A stretch of DNA of 64,000 bases from QHWT01 sp963755695 (lineage in GTDB: Bacteria > Acidobacteriota > Vicinamibacteria > Vicinamibacterales > 2-12-FULL-66-21), in assembly GCA_963755695.1 (NCBI GenBank), contig CAVWLB010000009.1:231189-295188 (forward strand). The letters run 5' to 3'. A program made the translations under genes and the position numbers. Below the pieces are notes generated by a model, which was not told the origin of the DNA, searched no databases, and saw only the letters and a list, made by a program, of their open reading frames with translations. Positions 9,684 through 17,689 of the stretch are shown here, in pieces. Each line of letters opens with the position of its first letter. Within the stretch, counting starts at the first letter, position 1.

Positions 9684-10300
9684 CCCAAATCGGGCTCGGA
9701 ACCGTCAGGGCCTAGCTTCGCCCTGTCGGTTACAGTTCCTAGGCTTCGCGACAGCTTGACCATCACGAGCCTCGGGCAACTCGCCTAAATGTTTGGGTGT
9801 TAATTAAAGCGACAACTGCGCTTGCGTGTTCCTCCGGAAGGGAACGCGTACGCGTCAGCAATCGACGCAGTTAACACGTTGGTGACGTGCGAAGCAATTT
9901 GAAGACCGGTTGTGAACATTCAATTTGGGCTATCCCGTGCTGCAGAGGCCTTCCAAACGACTGACAAAAGTCGCTCAGACCGCCGGCCGCGATTTTTCGC
10001 CTCCACGGCATCGCGCGGGCGCCCACCACCGGATGTGGACCAAGTTCACGAGGCACGATGACCCATTAGGCGCACCGCGGTGGCCGCGCACACATTGCTG
10101 ACGATCCAAAGCCATGCATCCCGATTCGTAGTACGAGGGACAAGCGATTGCGACTGACGACTGAGGACTTCGGACTAAATCGAGTCCCCTGGGGGTTTCG
10201 TCTCACTGAACGGATGAGCTCTGATGGTGTTCGTAGCTTTGTGCGATATGCAGTTGCAGAAATCGTGCGGTCCTTTGATCGTTTCACCGGATGATCAGGC
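9684..10300. other. Intergenic region upstream of the EPS operon
   Basis: About 600 bases between divergent transcription units, with no convincing gene. It must carry the EPS operon promoter and probably that of the ABC permease. A 12-bp palindrome lies at 9844-9855 (ACGCGT twice, in GTAC context), and a weak GG-N10-GC spacing on the minus strand lies at 9894-9907. Neither is strong enough to call. Confidence 0.5.
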
Positions 10301-12883
10301 GTGAGAACAACAGGCATGGTGTGGACTGATCAAGCGGCACACGACCTGCGCTTCGCCATCCGGATGTTTGCGCGCAATCCAGGTTTCTCTGCCGCTGCCA
10401 TCCTGACGCTGGCAACCGGCATCGGTGCGAACGTGGCGATCTTCAGTGTTGTCAATGCGATCCTTCTGCGGCCGCTGCCATACGACCGGCCAGATCGGCT
10501 CGTTCACATTGTCGAAAACGTTCCCGTCCAGGATGGCACGACGAGCGTGCCGCGCGCGGTGCCGGCATTCGACCTCGGAACGCTGGCCGCGTTTCGCGGC
10601 GAGACGAGGACACTCTCACAGGTTGGCGTGGCGCTGTCGGCGGTCATGACGCTTTCGCGGCCTGACGGCCCAACTCGGCTCACTGGTGTGCGTCTGTCCG
10701 CAGACACCTTTCCGACGCTTGGCGGCCGGCCGATCCTCGGACGCACGTTCACACTCGACGAAGAAGCAGCAGGTGCGGACGCCGTCATCGTTCTGAGCCA
10801 CTCGCTCTGGCACCAGCACTTCGGCGGCAGCCCGGGAATCCTCGGACAGCCGGTGATCCTCGATGGCCGCAGCTACTCCGTTGTCGGCGTGATGCCGCGG
10901 TCCTTCCAGTATCCGAACGCGCAGACGCAATTCTGGACTCCACTCGCATTGGCGGCGACCAGCCCGGATCTCCACACGCGGGCAACGATAACGGCCAGAG
11001 TGCGGGACGACGTTTCGATCGATGCTGCGGCGCAGGAGGTGCGAAGCATCCTGTCACGGCTCCGGCCCGAGCGTGCCGTAACCGAAAGGACTCCGACATC
11101 GACGGCAGCGCCACCCCTCCCCACCCAGCCCGGGGCTGTCTCCGGCGTGCCACGATTCGAGCTCATTTCCATACAGGAGCAACTCGTCGCGCCGGTCCGG
11201 CCGGCGCTGCGCGTGCTCACTGTCGCCGTCGCACTCGTCCTGCTGATCGCTTGCGTCAATGTCGCCAATCTCCTGCTCGCGCGGACCGGCGCGCGGCAAC
11301 GAGAGCTGGCGATCCGGCGGGCGATCGGCGCGAGTCCCGCTCGGCTGCTTCGACAGGTGCTCACCGAGAGTGTCGCGCTTGCGCTGGCGGGCGGTGCGCT
11401 CGGAATCGCCGTTGCCGTTGGGGCGATCGAGTTGTTGCCAACGATCGGCGTGAGCCTGCCGCGTCAGGATCTCACCGCCGGTGTCAGCGTGCCCAGGCTC
11501 GACGAGGTCGTCATCGACACGCCGGTCCTCATTTTTTCCGTCGCGCTGTCGGTGTTCACCGGCCTGGTCTTCGGACTGGCTCCAGCGGCACGCCAGGCAT
11601 TGACGAATCCGATGGACACGCTTCGCACCGACTTCACATCGGCGCCTGGCTTCAATCTGTTCCGCCGCCATCGCCTGCAAGGCATCTTGATCGTTGCCGA
11701 GGTGACGGCCGCGATGATGTTGCTCGCCGGCAGCGGATTACTCGCGGTCAGCTTCGCGAAGTTATTGATGGTGAACCGCGGATACGATGCGGCTGGCGTA
11801 CTGACGTTTCAGGTCGCCTCGCCGAAGCACTCGGACCGGCTCGCAGCATTTGCCGAGGATCTCGTCGCGCGGATCCGGACGCTGCCTGGTGTCCGAGCGG
11901 CGGGTTACGCGGGCGCCTTGCCGATGGTTCAAACCGTCGGCTCGGTGCCGCTCACGCGCCGTCCGGCCAGCGGATCGAGTGCGCCGCCGATCCTCATGTC
12001 ATCGGAGTCCCGCCTCCCTCCGGATCGTCCCAATCCGCGGTACGTCAGCCGCGAGTTTCTGCGCGTGATGGGCACGCGCGTGATCGCCGGACGCGACTTC
12101 GACGAGAAGGACTCGGTTGGCCAGCAGCCCGTAATTCTCATCAACGAGACGGTGGCGCGCAGCGGCGTTCTCGGCAAAGAGCCGATCGGACACCTGGTGT
12201 ACGCCATCGGACCGAAGCCGTGGCAGGTGATCGGGATCGTCGAAGACACGCGCGACCTGGGACTGGAGCTCGAGCCCAACCCACAGGTGTTCATGAATTT
12301 CAGTCAGCTTCCCGGGGCGCTGGGACCTGACGGCATCGAGCAACCGTACTTCGCTGTTCGATCTGATAGCGACGAGCGTCGCCCGACTCTCGTCGCCGAC
12401 ATCCGCGGCATTCTGCGAGAGATGGACCCGGACGCGATGCTGGACAACGTCGCGACGATGGGACAGCTCGTGTCGAATTCCGTCTCCCGCCGCCACATGT
12501 ACACGGTCATTTTCGGCAGTCTCGCCGGATGCGCGCTGGTGCTTGCCGCCGTGGGGATCTACGGCGTGATCGCGTATTCAGTCGGCCAGCGGACGCGCGA
12601 GATCGGCATCCGCGTCGCCCTCGGAGCGCATCACCGCCAGATCATCGGCCTGGTGCTCGGTCAGACGGTCGTCCTGACCGTCGTTGGAGGAGTGCTTGGA
12701 ACAGCCGGCGCCGCGGCGGGAACTCAATATCTCGAGGGAATGCTGTTCGGTGTGACGCCACTCGATCCTTCAACGTTTATCGGCATCTGGGTCGTCCTGG
12801 CGTGTATAGCGGCGGCGGCTGCAGTGATGCCAGCGCATCGCGCGGTGCGAATCGATCCGATACGCGCGATACGATGCGAATAG
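10301..12883 (+). CDS. MacB/FtsX-family ABC permease, acidobacterial duplicated orphan permease type
   Basis: An 860-residue permease with two copies of the MacB periplasmic core plus FtsX domain. The N-terminal signature DLRFAIRMFARNPGFSAAAILTLATGIGANVAIF and LLRPLPYDRPDRLV are typical of the acidobacterial orphan permease family. FtsX segments occur near residues 305-420 (LIACVNVANLLLARTGARQRE) and at the C-terminus (GQRTREIGIRVALGAHHRQI). No ATPase or adaptor gene is adjacent, which is usual for this family. The substrate is unknown; MacB relatives move lipoproteins, peptides or drugs by mechanotransmission. The start could also be the Met at codon 6. The gene is fully intact. Confidence 0.9.
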   Translation: MRTTGMVWTDQAAHDLRFAIRMFARNPGFSAAAILTLATGIGANVAIFSVVNAILLRPLPYDRPDRLVHIVENVPVQDGTTSVPRAVPAFDLGTLAAFRGETRTLSQVGVALSAVMTLSRPDGPTRLTGVRLSADTFPTLGGRPILGRTFTLDEEAAGADAVIVLSHSLWHQHFGGSPGILGQPVILDGRSYSVVGVMPRSFQYPNAQTQFWTPLALAATSPDLHTRATITARVRDDVSIDAAAQEVRSILSRLRPERAVTERTPTSTAAPPLPTQPGAVSGVPRFELISIQEQLVAPVRPALRVLTVAVALVLLIACVNVANLLLARTGARQRELAIRRAIGASPARLLRQVLTESVALALAGGALGIAVAVGAIELLPTIGVSLPRQDLTAGVSVPRLDEVVIDTPVLIFSVALSVFTGLVFGLAPAARQALTNPMDTLRTDFTSAPGFNLFRRHRLQGILIVAEVTAAMMLLAGSGLLAVSFAKLLMVNRGYDAAGVLTFQVASPKHSDRLAAFAEDLVARIRTLPGVRAAGYAGALPMVQTVGSVPLTRRPASGSSAPPILMSSESRLPPDRPNPRYVSREFLRVMGTRVIAGRDFDEKDSVGQQPVILINETVARSGVLGKEPIGHLVYAIGPKPWQVIGIVEDTRDLGLELEPNPQVFMNFSQLPGALGPDGIEQPYFAVRSDSDERRPTLVADIRGILREMDPDAMLDNVATMGQLVSNSVSRRHMYTVIFGSLAGCALVLAAVGIYGVIAYSVGQRTREIGIRVALGAHHRQIIGLVLGQTVVLTVVGGVLGTAGAAAGTQYLEGMLFGVTPLDPSTFIGIWVVLACIAAAAAVMPAHRAVRIDPIRAIRCE

Positions 12884-12923
12884 CGCCTCCCGCCCGGTGC
12901 CGGACGCGTTGCGAGCGAGAGCC

Positions 12924-13433
12924 ATGACGTTGCGACATCCGTTCGGTACGATCCTCATGGCCCTGATCTCCTGGTCGACCTGGGCATACGCCGAACAGAC
13001 TGTTCCTCAGCCCGTTTCAGCCGGGTCGGGTTCGCTGGCAGAGCACTTCGACACGACGAAGACGATCACCATATCGGGCATCGTGCACGGTCTGGCCTGG
13101 CAGACCAAATCTCCGTACGTATTCATTGCCCTTGGCGTTGACGACAGGGGCACAGGAATGCGGGAGGTACGCTGGGCGCTGAAGGGAGATACCCGTGAGG
13201 CGCTGGAGCGAATCGGCTGGACATTCAGTCCAACGCCCGCAGGAACGCTGCAGCTTGGAGACGCGGTAAGCGCAACCGGATATCCGGCACAACCAAACAT
13301 CGATCTCGCTGCTGCCATTCCGGGCGCGCCGCCGGAGATGATGCAAGTGGCGAAGGCGGGCGGGTTGGTTCATGGCATCGAAATCACGCGCCTGAAGGAT
13401 GGCAAGCAACTGTATTTCGGGCCGCGCAAATAG
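12924..13433 (+). CDS. Secreted DUF6152-like protein
   Basis: A 169-residue protein with a signal peptide (PFGTILMALISWSTWAYAEQ). The mature part resembles the DUF6152 family of small secreted proteins of unknown function: LAEHFDTTKTITISGIVHGLAWQ corresponds to the family's FD..K.VT..G.V..W.NPH pattern, followed by WALKGDTREALERIGW. The usual NPH is replaced by TKSP. ATG 12924 is preferred over an upstream in-frame Met because the signal peptide begins there. It follows the permease gene by 40 bases on the same strand, so co-transcription is possible. Family membership comes from recall of a pattern and needs a profile search. Confidence 0.6.
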   Translation: MTLRHPFGTILMALISWSTWAYAEQTVPQPVSAGSGSLAEHFDTTKTITISGIVHGLAWQTKSPYVFIALGVDDRGTGMREVRWALKGDTREALERIGWTFSPTPAGTLQLGDAVSATGYPAQPNIDLAAAIPGAPPEMMQVAKAGGLVHGIEITRLKDGKQLYFGPRK

Positions 13434-13490
13434 CGTCACTCGCCGGATCACCACGGTGTAACCCCTCAGGTCACATGAGGAGGATCGTTG

Positions 13491-13934
13491 ATGCGAGCGC
13501 TGATGGCCGCTTCCTTCACCCTAATCTTCGCCGCCGGTTTCGTCGCGGGCGGGCGATCGCAAACGCCGGTCGGAGGGCAGGGATTCACCGTCACGATTGA
13601 CTGTGGCGCCTCGTCCGCTGCGCAGACCCGCACGACGCTCTACTTTGGGCTATCGCGGCCGAAAGGGTCGGTCAGCGAGCTCGAATGGCAGATCTTTCTC
13701 CGCGATGAAGTGACCAAGCGCTTTCCCGATGGCCTCACCGTGTGGCAGGCGGAGGGCCAGTGGCTGACCCCCGCCGGCAGCATTGATCACGAGCAGTCGA
13801 AAGTGCTGCTGTTGGTACATGCCGATACAGCAGCGGCGCGGCAGTCGGTGCAGGCGGTCATCCAGGCATATCGCAAAGCGTTCGATCAGCAATCGGTTCT
13901 GTGGGAAAGCTCGCGCGTCTGTGTCGCGTCGTAG
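13491..13934 (+). CDS. Secreted DUF3574-domain protein
   Basis: A 147-residue protein with signal peptide RALMAASFTLIFAAGFVAGGRSQ. The mature region has TTLYFGLSRPKGSVSELEWQIFLRDEVTKRFPDGLTVWQAEGQW followed by KVLLLVHADTAAARQSVQAVIQAYRKAFDQQSVLW, split here by the features DEVTKRFPDG and ADTAAARQSV; this order is characteristic of DUF3574, a family of unknown role. AGGAGGA at 13477-13483 is a strong ribosome-binding site; ATG 13491 (spacing 7) is chosen over the adjoining TTG 13488. It lies 57 bases after the DUF6152-like gene. Confidence 0.72.
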   Translation: MRALMAASFTLIFAAGFVAGGRSQTPVGGQGFTVTIDCGASSAAQTRTTLYFGLSRPKGSVSELEWQIFLRDEVTKRFPDGLTVWQAEGQWLTPAGSIDHEQSKVLLLVHADTAAARQSVQAVIQAYRKAFDQQSVLWESSRVCVAS

Positions 13935-13980
13935 GAGGAGGCCTTCGCCTGCGTTGGTCGGTACTGGAGCTCACTGCGAT

Positions 13981-14100
13981 GTCATGCGCGCCGGCAATCA
14001 CCCGCTCTCCTTCCGCCACCAACGCCGTCGTGACGGCGAGATCGATACCTCGGCTCACACCGGTGACGACCGCGACTTTGCTCTTCAATCCAAGATCCAC
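13981..14100 (-). pseudogene. Remnant of a short-chain dehydrogenase (N-terminal 40 codons only)
   Basis: On the minus strand, ATG 14100 opens MDLGLKSKVAVVTGVSRGID, the classic start of an SDR of the FabG type with its Rossmann beta strand and glycine-rich loop. The following LAVTTALVAEGERVIAGAHD also fits the family, then similarity stops and low-quality sequence runs to a stop at 13858. A complete SDR needs about 250 residues, so only one sixth remains. The third glycine of the cofactor loop is Asp (GVSRGID). The fragment sits between a plus-strand secreted gene and the VOC-SpoIIE gene. Confidence 0.72.
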
Positions 14101-14193
14101 CGCGGTCTTTTTCGATCGTCACCCGCCTCGCAGCGTGACGCGTCCGTTCCGTAGAATACCAGTGGTCGATTACGACAACGAGCGACGCTGACC

Positions 14194-15450
14194 ATGGCGG
14201 ATCCCTACCTCCGTGTCCACGCAGTGAACATCTACGTCAAAGATCAGACGCGAAGTCTGGACTTCTATCTGAACACGCTGGGATTCCACATCGCCTTCGA
14301 CGCTCGCGTCGGCTCCGGTGAGCGATTGTTGGCGGTGGCTCCACCCGACGGGTCAGCAGTGCTGACGCTGATCCAGGCCAAGCCCGAGTCTCTCCAGGCC
14401 CGGCTGGTCGGCCGCGCGACACAGGTGGTGTTCGTGACCGAGGATTTGCCCGCCACCTACACCGAATGGCGACGTCGGGGCGTTCGCTTCCGAAACGCAC
14501 CACGCCTTCGACGGGTCGTCTACGAACAGACGGGCATTGACGCTGATGGATCGTCAGTGCGCTCGACAACCGGGCCGGACCGTTCCGCGTGGGGCGGCGT
14601 CTTCACGCGCTTCGAGGACGTCGATCGCAACTCGTTCGCCCTGGTGAGCTTCGACGAAGTCAGCCGCGCGGTCGAAGCGCAACGCCGCGCCGTCGCCGAG
14701 AAGCAGGAGGCCGATCGGCGCGCCGCCCATGAGCTCGAGATCGCCATGCAGGTGCAGGCGCGGCTCTTTCCTCAGCGACTTCCGCCGATGCGGACTCTGG
14801 ACTACGCAGGCGCATGCGTCCAGACGCGCCGGGTGGGCGGCGATTACTACGATTTCCTCGATCTTGGGCGGGACCGTCTGGGGCTGGTCATCGGCGACAT
14901 CGCCGGCAAGGGCATGCCTGCTGCGCTACTGATGGCCAACCTTCAGGCCAACCTGCGCAGTCAATGCGCCTTTGCGGTCGATCAGCCCGAGCGCTTTCTG
15001 CAGTCCGTGAACCGGCTCTTCTACGAGAGTACGGCCGACAATGTCTACGCGACCTTTTTTTATTCGGAGTTCGACGACCGGGCGGGACGCCTGCGCTACG
15101 CGAACTGCGGACATTTGCCGGCGCTGGTGCTTCGAGGCAACGGCGAAGTCGAACGGCTCGAGCCCACGGCGACGGTGCTGGGCCTCTTCTCCAGGTGGGA
15201 GTGTCGGACGGCGGAGCTTCGACTCTCCGCTGGAGATCTTCTGGCGATCTACACCGATGGAATCACTGAGGCCTTCGACGCCCAGGACGACGAGTTCGGG
15301 GAAGGACGGCTCGTCGAGACGCTGCACGCGCATCGTGACCGGCCGCCACGAGATCTGATCGCCGCCATTTACGATGGGGTCCGCCGCTTCAGTCCGCAGG
15401 AACAGCGCGACGACATGACCCTGATTGTCGCGAGGTGCCGGAACTGCTGA
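14194..15450 (+). CDS. Fusion of a VOC (glyoxalase-like) domain with a SpoIIE/PP2C serine phosphatase
   Basis: A 418-residue cytoplasmic protein. Residues 1-155 form a VOC fold (AVNIYVKDQTRSLDFYLNTLGF ... FEDVDRNSFALVSF). Residues 155-185 are a coiled-coil linker (AVEAQRRAVAEKQEADRRAA). Residues 185-415 are an RsbU-type PP2C phosphatase: QVQARLFPQRLPP, GGDYYDFLDLG, VIGDIAGKGMPAALLMA, YANCGHLPALVL, IYTDGITEAFD and QRDDMTLIVARC. The metal-binding aspartates are present. RsbU-like enzymes dephosphorylate anti-anti-sigma factors, so this may sense a ligand through the VOC domain and drive partner switching. No anti-sigma partner is adjacent. The VOC metal ligands are not obvious, which favours sensing over catalysis. 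Confidence 0.88.
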   Translation: MADPYLRVHAVNIYVKDQTRSLDFYLNTLGFHIAFDARVGSGERLLAVAPPDGSAVLTLIQAKPESLQARLVGRATQVVFVTEDLPATYTEWRRRGVRFRNAPRLRRVVYEQTGIDADGSSVRSTTGPDRSAWGGVFTRFEDVDRNSFALVSFDEVSRAVEAQRRAVAEKQEADRRAAHELEIAMQVQARLFPQRLPPMRTLDYAGACVQTRRVGGDYYDFLDLGRDRLGLVIGDIAGKGMPAALLMANLQANLRSQCAFAVDQPERFLQSVNRLFYESTADNVYATFFYSEFDDRAGRLRYANCGHLPALVLRGNGEVERLEPTATVLGLFSRWECRTAELRLSAGDLLAIYTDGITEAFDAQDDEFGEGRLVETLHAHRDRPPRDLIAAIYDGVRRFSPQEQRDDMTLIVARCRNC

Positions 15451-15515
15451 TCCCTCCGCCGCGAGTGATCCAGCTTGGTCCAGGGCGGCGTCTGGTCCGG
15501 ACGCGCTGCCTGAGG

Positions 15516-16148
15516 CTATCTGTAATTCAGGCGGCGTTTCCGGACCGCCATCGCGAGTCCTGAGGCGACGAGCAGCAGGCAGCCCGGCTCCGGCGTGGCG
15601 GCAACGCCAACCCGAAGATCGTCGGAGCGGTTGAACGTCACGTTGGCAAACGAGAGCGTCCGCCGATCCGCAGAAATCATCAATGAGTCGTTCCGCGGTA
15701 CGAACTCAAACCCTTGGGCGGACAGGCTCGTAGGGAATGTGGTGGACCCGAAGTTCGTCGCGAGGAGACTGGAGGCCAGCGCCTCCAGACCGAGAATCGG
15801 CCTCGGAAATGTGATTGACCCGCTATACGCCGTACCTGACGGCTGGTTGCCGAAGCTGTGGAAGTAGAAGACGTCGAGCGCGGTGCCGACGGGAATGGTG
15901 CCCGGGGTGAGGCTCGCCAGGGTCGAGTAAGAACCTGGCATGCTGATATCGACGGCAACGGGAGAGTCCAGCACAGTCCTGCCCTGGAAGAACACCCATG
16001 CGGATGAGCCGGTGGGGACCAGCACTACCGACGGAGGGGCCGACATCACCGTCGCTTGACCGGTCACCGTTATCGGATCGGCGCTCGCCGGGAGGACCGA
16101 TAGCGTGCACCAGAGCACGGCAAGCGGGATGAACAGCAGGCGTCTCAT
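15516..16148 (-). CDS. PEP-CTERM sorting-domain protein
   Basis: A 210-residue exported protein. The N-terminus is a signal peptide (MRRLLFIPLAVLWCTLSVLPASA). The body is a beta-rich region without a recognised enzyme motif. The C-terminus has the tripartite PEP-CTERM signal: TPEPG, a hydrophobic stretch (CLLLVASGLAMAV) and the basic tail RKRR. Such proteins are cut near the PEP motif by an exosortase and delivered to the surface or matrix. An exosortase gene lies 5 kb to the right and an XrtA-type EPS locus 6 kb to the left. A sigma-54-like element about 125 bases upstream probably drives it. Confidence 0.88.
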   Translation of the reverse strand: MRRLLFIPLAVLWCTLSVLPASADPITVTGQATVMSAPPSVVLVPTGSSAWVFFQGRTVLDSPVAVDISMPGSYSTLASLTPGTIPVGTALDVFYFHSFGNQPSGTAYSGSITFPRPILGLEALASSLLATNFGSTTFPTSLSAQGFEFVPRNDSLMISADRRTLSFANVTFNRSDDLRVGVAATPEPGCLLLVASGLAMAVRKRRLNYR

Positions 16149-16542
16149 AATCCCTCCGCAGATGGACTTCCGCAGCCGTCACCGCTGTGGTAGTTCATTG
16201 CCAACGAATGGATAGACCGGTTCCCAGATATCCTCCGCCATGGGCTATTTCGCGCACCGGCGCACGGGTGGTGCAAACACAATGCCCCTGCTGACAATCA
16301 GTAGCTGCTGAAGCTCGGCATTCAAGAAGGATTGCCGTCACACGCTGGCTCACACCAAAAAGCGGGCGCCTCCTTGGTCAGGCGGATCGGCCTCGGTATT
16401 CGGTACGCCTTGTGCCGCCGGCTCTCGCCGCAGCTCATCCGGCGTGACCAACGCAACCTCGCCGTCGCCGCTCCCCTCGACGACGGTATGATCTCGGGCT
16501 GAAGTTCAGCCGGTTTCGCTGCGCGGCAGACCGGCGATTGCG
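16149..16542. other. Intergenic region between PEP-CTERM and amidohydrolase genes
   Basis: About 390 bases with no supported gene. The left part holds the leader and the sigma-54-like promoter of the PEP-CTERM gene (16272-16287, minus). The right part, near 16360-16500, is GC-rich and shows nothing I can name. Confidence 0.5.
16272..16287 (-). promoter_or_regulatory. Candidate sigma-54 promoter of the PEP-CTERM gene
   Basis: On the minus strand this reads GGGCATTGTGTTTGCA: a -24 GG, exactly ten bases, then a -12 GC within TTTGCA. It fits the -24/-12 consensus except for the first T. It would start transcription near 16261, leaving a leader of about 113 bases before ATG 16148. A similar element precedes the other PEP-CTERM gene. 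Confidence 0.5.
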
Positions 16543-17571
16543 TCAGCGATTGCCGTCCATGTAGGGCGCGCGGTTATTCGCGATGATCTTGAATTCGGCG
16601 TCATTGAGCGGCAGTCGCCTGAATGCCTCCCAAGCCTTTTTGGGTGTGTACTCGGGCGGTTGGGCTCCGTCCGAACCGTAGAGCACGCGGTCGACTCCGA
16701 TCTGACGAATCCGTGTTGCGATCAAATCGAGCTTCCCGGTCGGCTTCTCCACTCCAATCACACCCGACGCATCGAAGTACACGTTCTTCATGCGCGGGTC
16801 GCGATTCGCAATCGCGTCGACGAACACCGCAAGGGCCTCGTCTATCGCTGGATCGTCGTAGCCTCCGGCACCCGCGAGATGTGCGATCTGCACCGGCACG
16901 TCAGGCGCGAATGGAAGCATTTCGTTCAGGAAAGCTCGGGCCGATCGTTCGCCGTAGGGTCGTTTGGCTGTGACCGACGAGCGCATGTGAACCACGATCG
17001 CCATCCTGCGTTCGTTGGCCGCCGCGAACACCGGCTGGAGCTTCTTCACGTGCTCGGGGTTCGTGAGATCCACGTCCGAATTTCCGAAGTGCAGCTTGAC
17101 ACCGAAACGAAGCTGCGGGATTCGAGCGCAACGGGAGATCTCCTCGAGCGCGTATGGTTTGAGCGGATTCAACCCGCAGAAGCCTCGCAGGCGGTCCGCA
17201 AGCGGTGCGATTTGCGCAGCGGTCCAGTCGTTTTCCGCTTTCACCGCCGGGTACTCATCGGGTACGGCCGGCTTGTTCGGGTTGCCGAACTGATACCCCA
17301 GTGACAGGACAACGGCACGGCCGATTCCCCCCTCGTCCAGCATTTTCACGAGCTCGATTGCGTTCATCGGCCGCAATGTCGGCGAGATCTTCCCGACCGC
17401 AGGGCTGAACAGGTGTTGATGGTGGTCGATTACCGGCGTCAGCGAGTCGGACGCCGCTGGCGTGGCCGGTTGCCGCGCAACGAGGTGAGCTGCCACACAC
17501 GCAAGGATGACCAGAATGAGCTTCGCCGTTCCACTCGTCCTTGCCGATTGAACCACCATTTGCTGCTTCAA
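16543..17571 (-). CDS. Secreted amidohydrolase-family (TIM-barrel) metal-dependent hydrolase
   Basis: A 342-residue protein with a signal peptide (TAKLILVILACVAAHLVA) and an amidohydrolase-2 fold. The first metal motif is VIDHHQHLF (HxH); later elements are FGVKLHFGN, VVHMRS, VQIAHLAGAGGYDDP and the C-terminal catalytic Asp region RVLYGSDGAQPPEYTP. The family hydrolyses or decarboxylates cyclic and aromatic carboxylates; the substrate here is unknown. Periplasmic location is inferred from the signal peptide. Start ATG 17571 is used; an internal Met at codon 5 is an alternative. The gap to the SulP gene is about 120 bases and co-transcription is uncertain. Confidence 0.82.
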   Translation of the reverse strand: MKQQMVVQSARTSGTAKLILVILACVAAHLVARQPATPAASDSLTPVIDHHQHLFSPAVGKISPTLRPMNAIELVKMLDEGGIGRAVVLSLGYQFGNPNKPAVPDEYPAVKAENDWTAAQIAPLADRLRGFCGLNPLKPYALEEISRCARIPQLRFGVKLHFGNSDVDLTNPEHVKKLQPVFAAANERRMAIVVHMRSSVTAKRPYGERSARAFLNEMLPFAPDVPVQIAHLAGAGGYDDPAIDEALAVFVDAIANRDPRMKNVYFDASGVIGVEKPTGKLDLIATRIRQIGVDRVLYGSDGAQPPEYTPKKAWEAFRRLPLNDAEFKIIANNRAPYMDGNR

Positions 17572-17689
17572 TTTTCGTCGTCAGTCACTCGCTCTCTGCC
17601 GTCCGCGCGCCAATTGATCGTTCTGACTACGGGTCTTGCCATGCACCAAAAGAGTTTCCAACCGCCAGGTCCTATTGATCTCTGAAGTT

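Noticed and set aside
9894..9907. GG-N10-GC spacing on the minus strand upstream of the EPS operon (possible sigma-54 site)
   Set aside because: The -12 side (TTGCT) is good but the -24 side lacks TGGCA; this spacing alone is frequent in GC-rich DNA.
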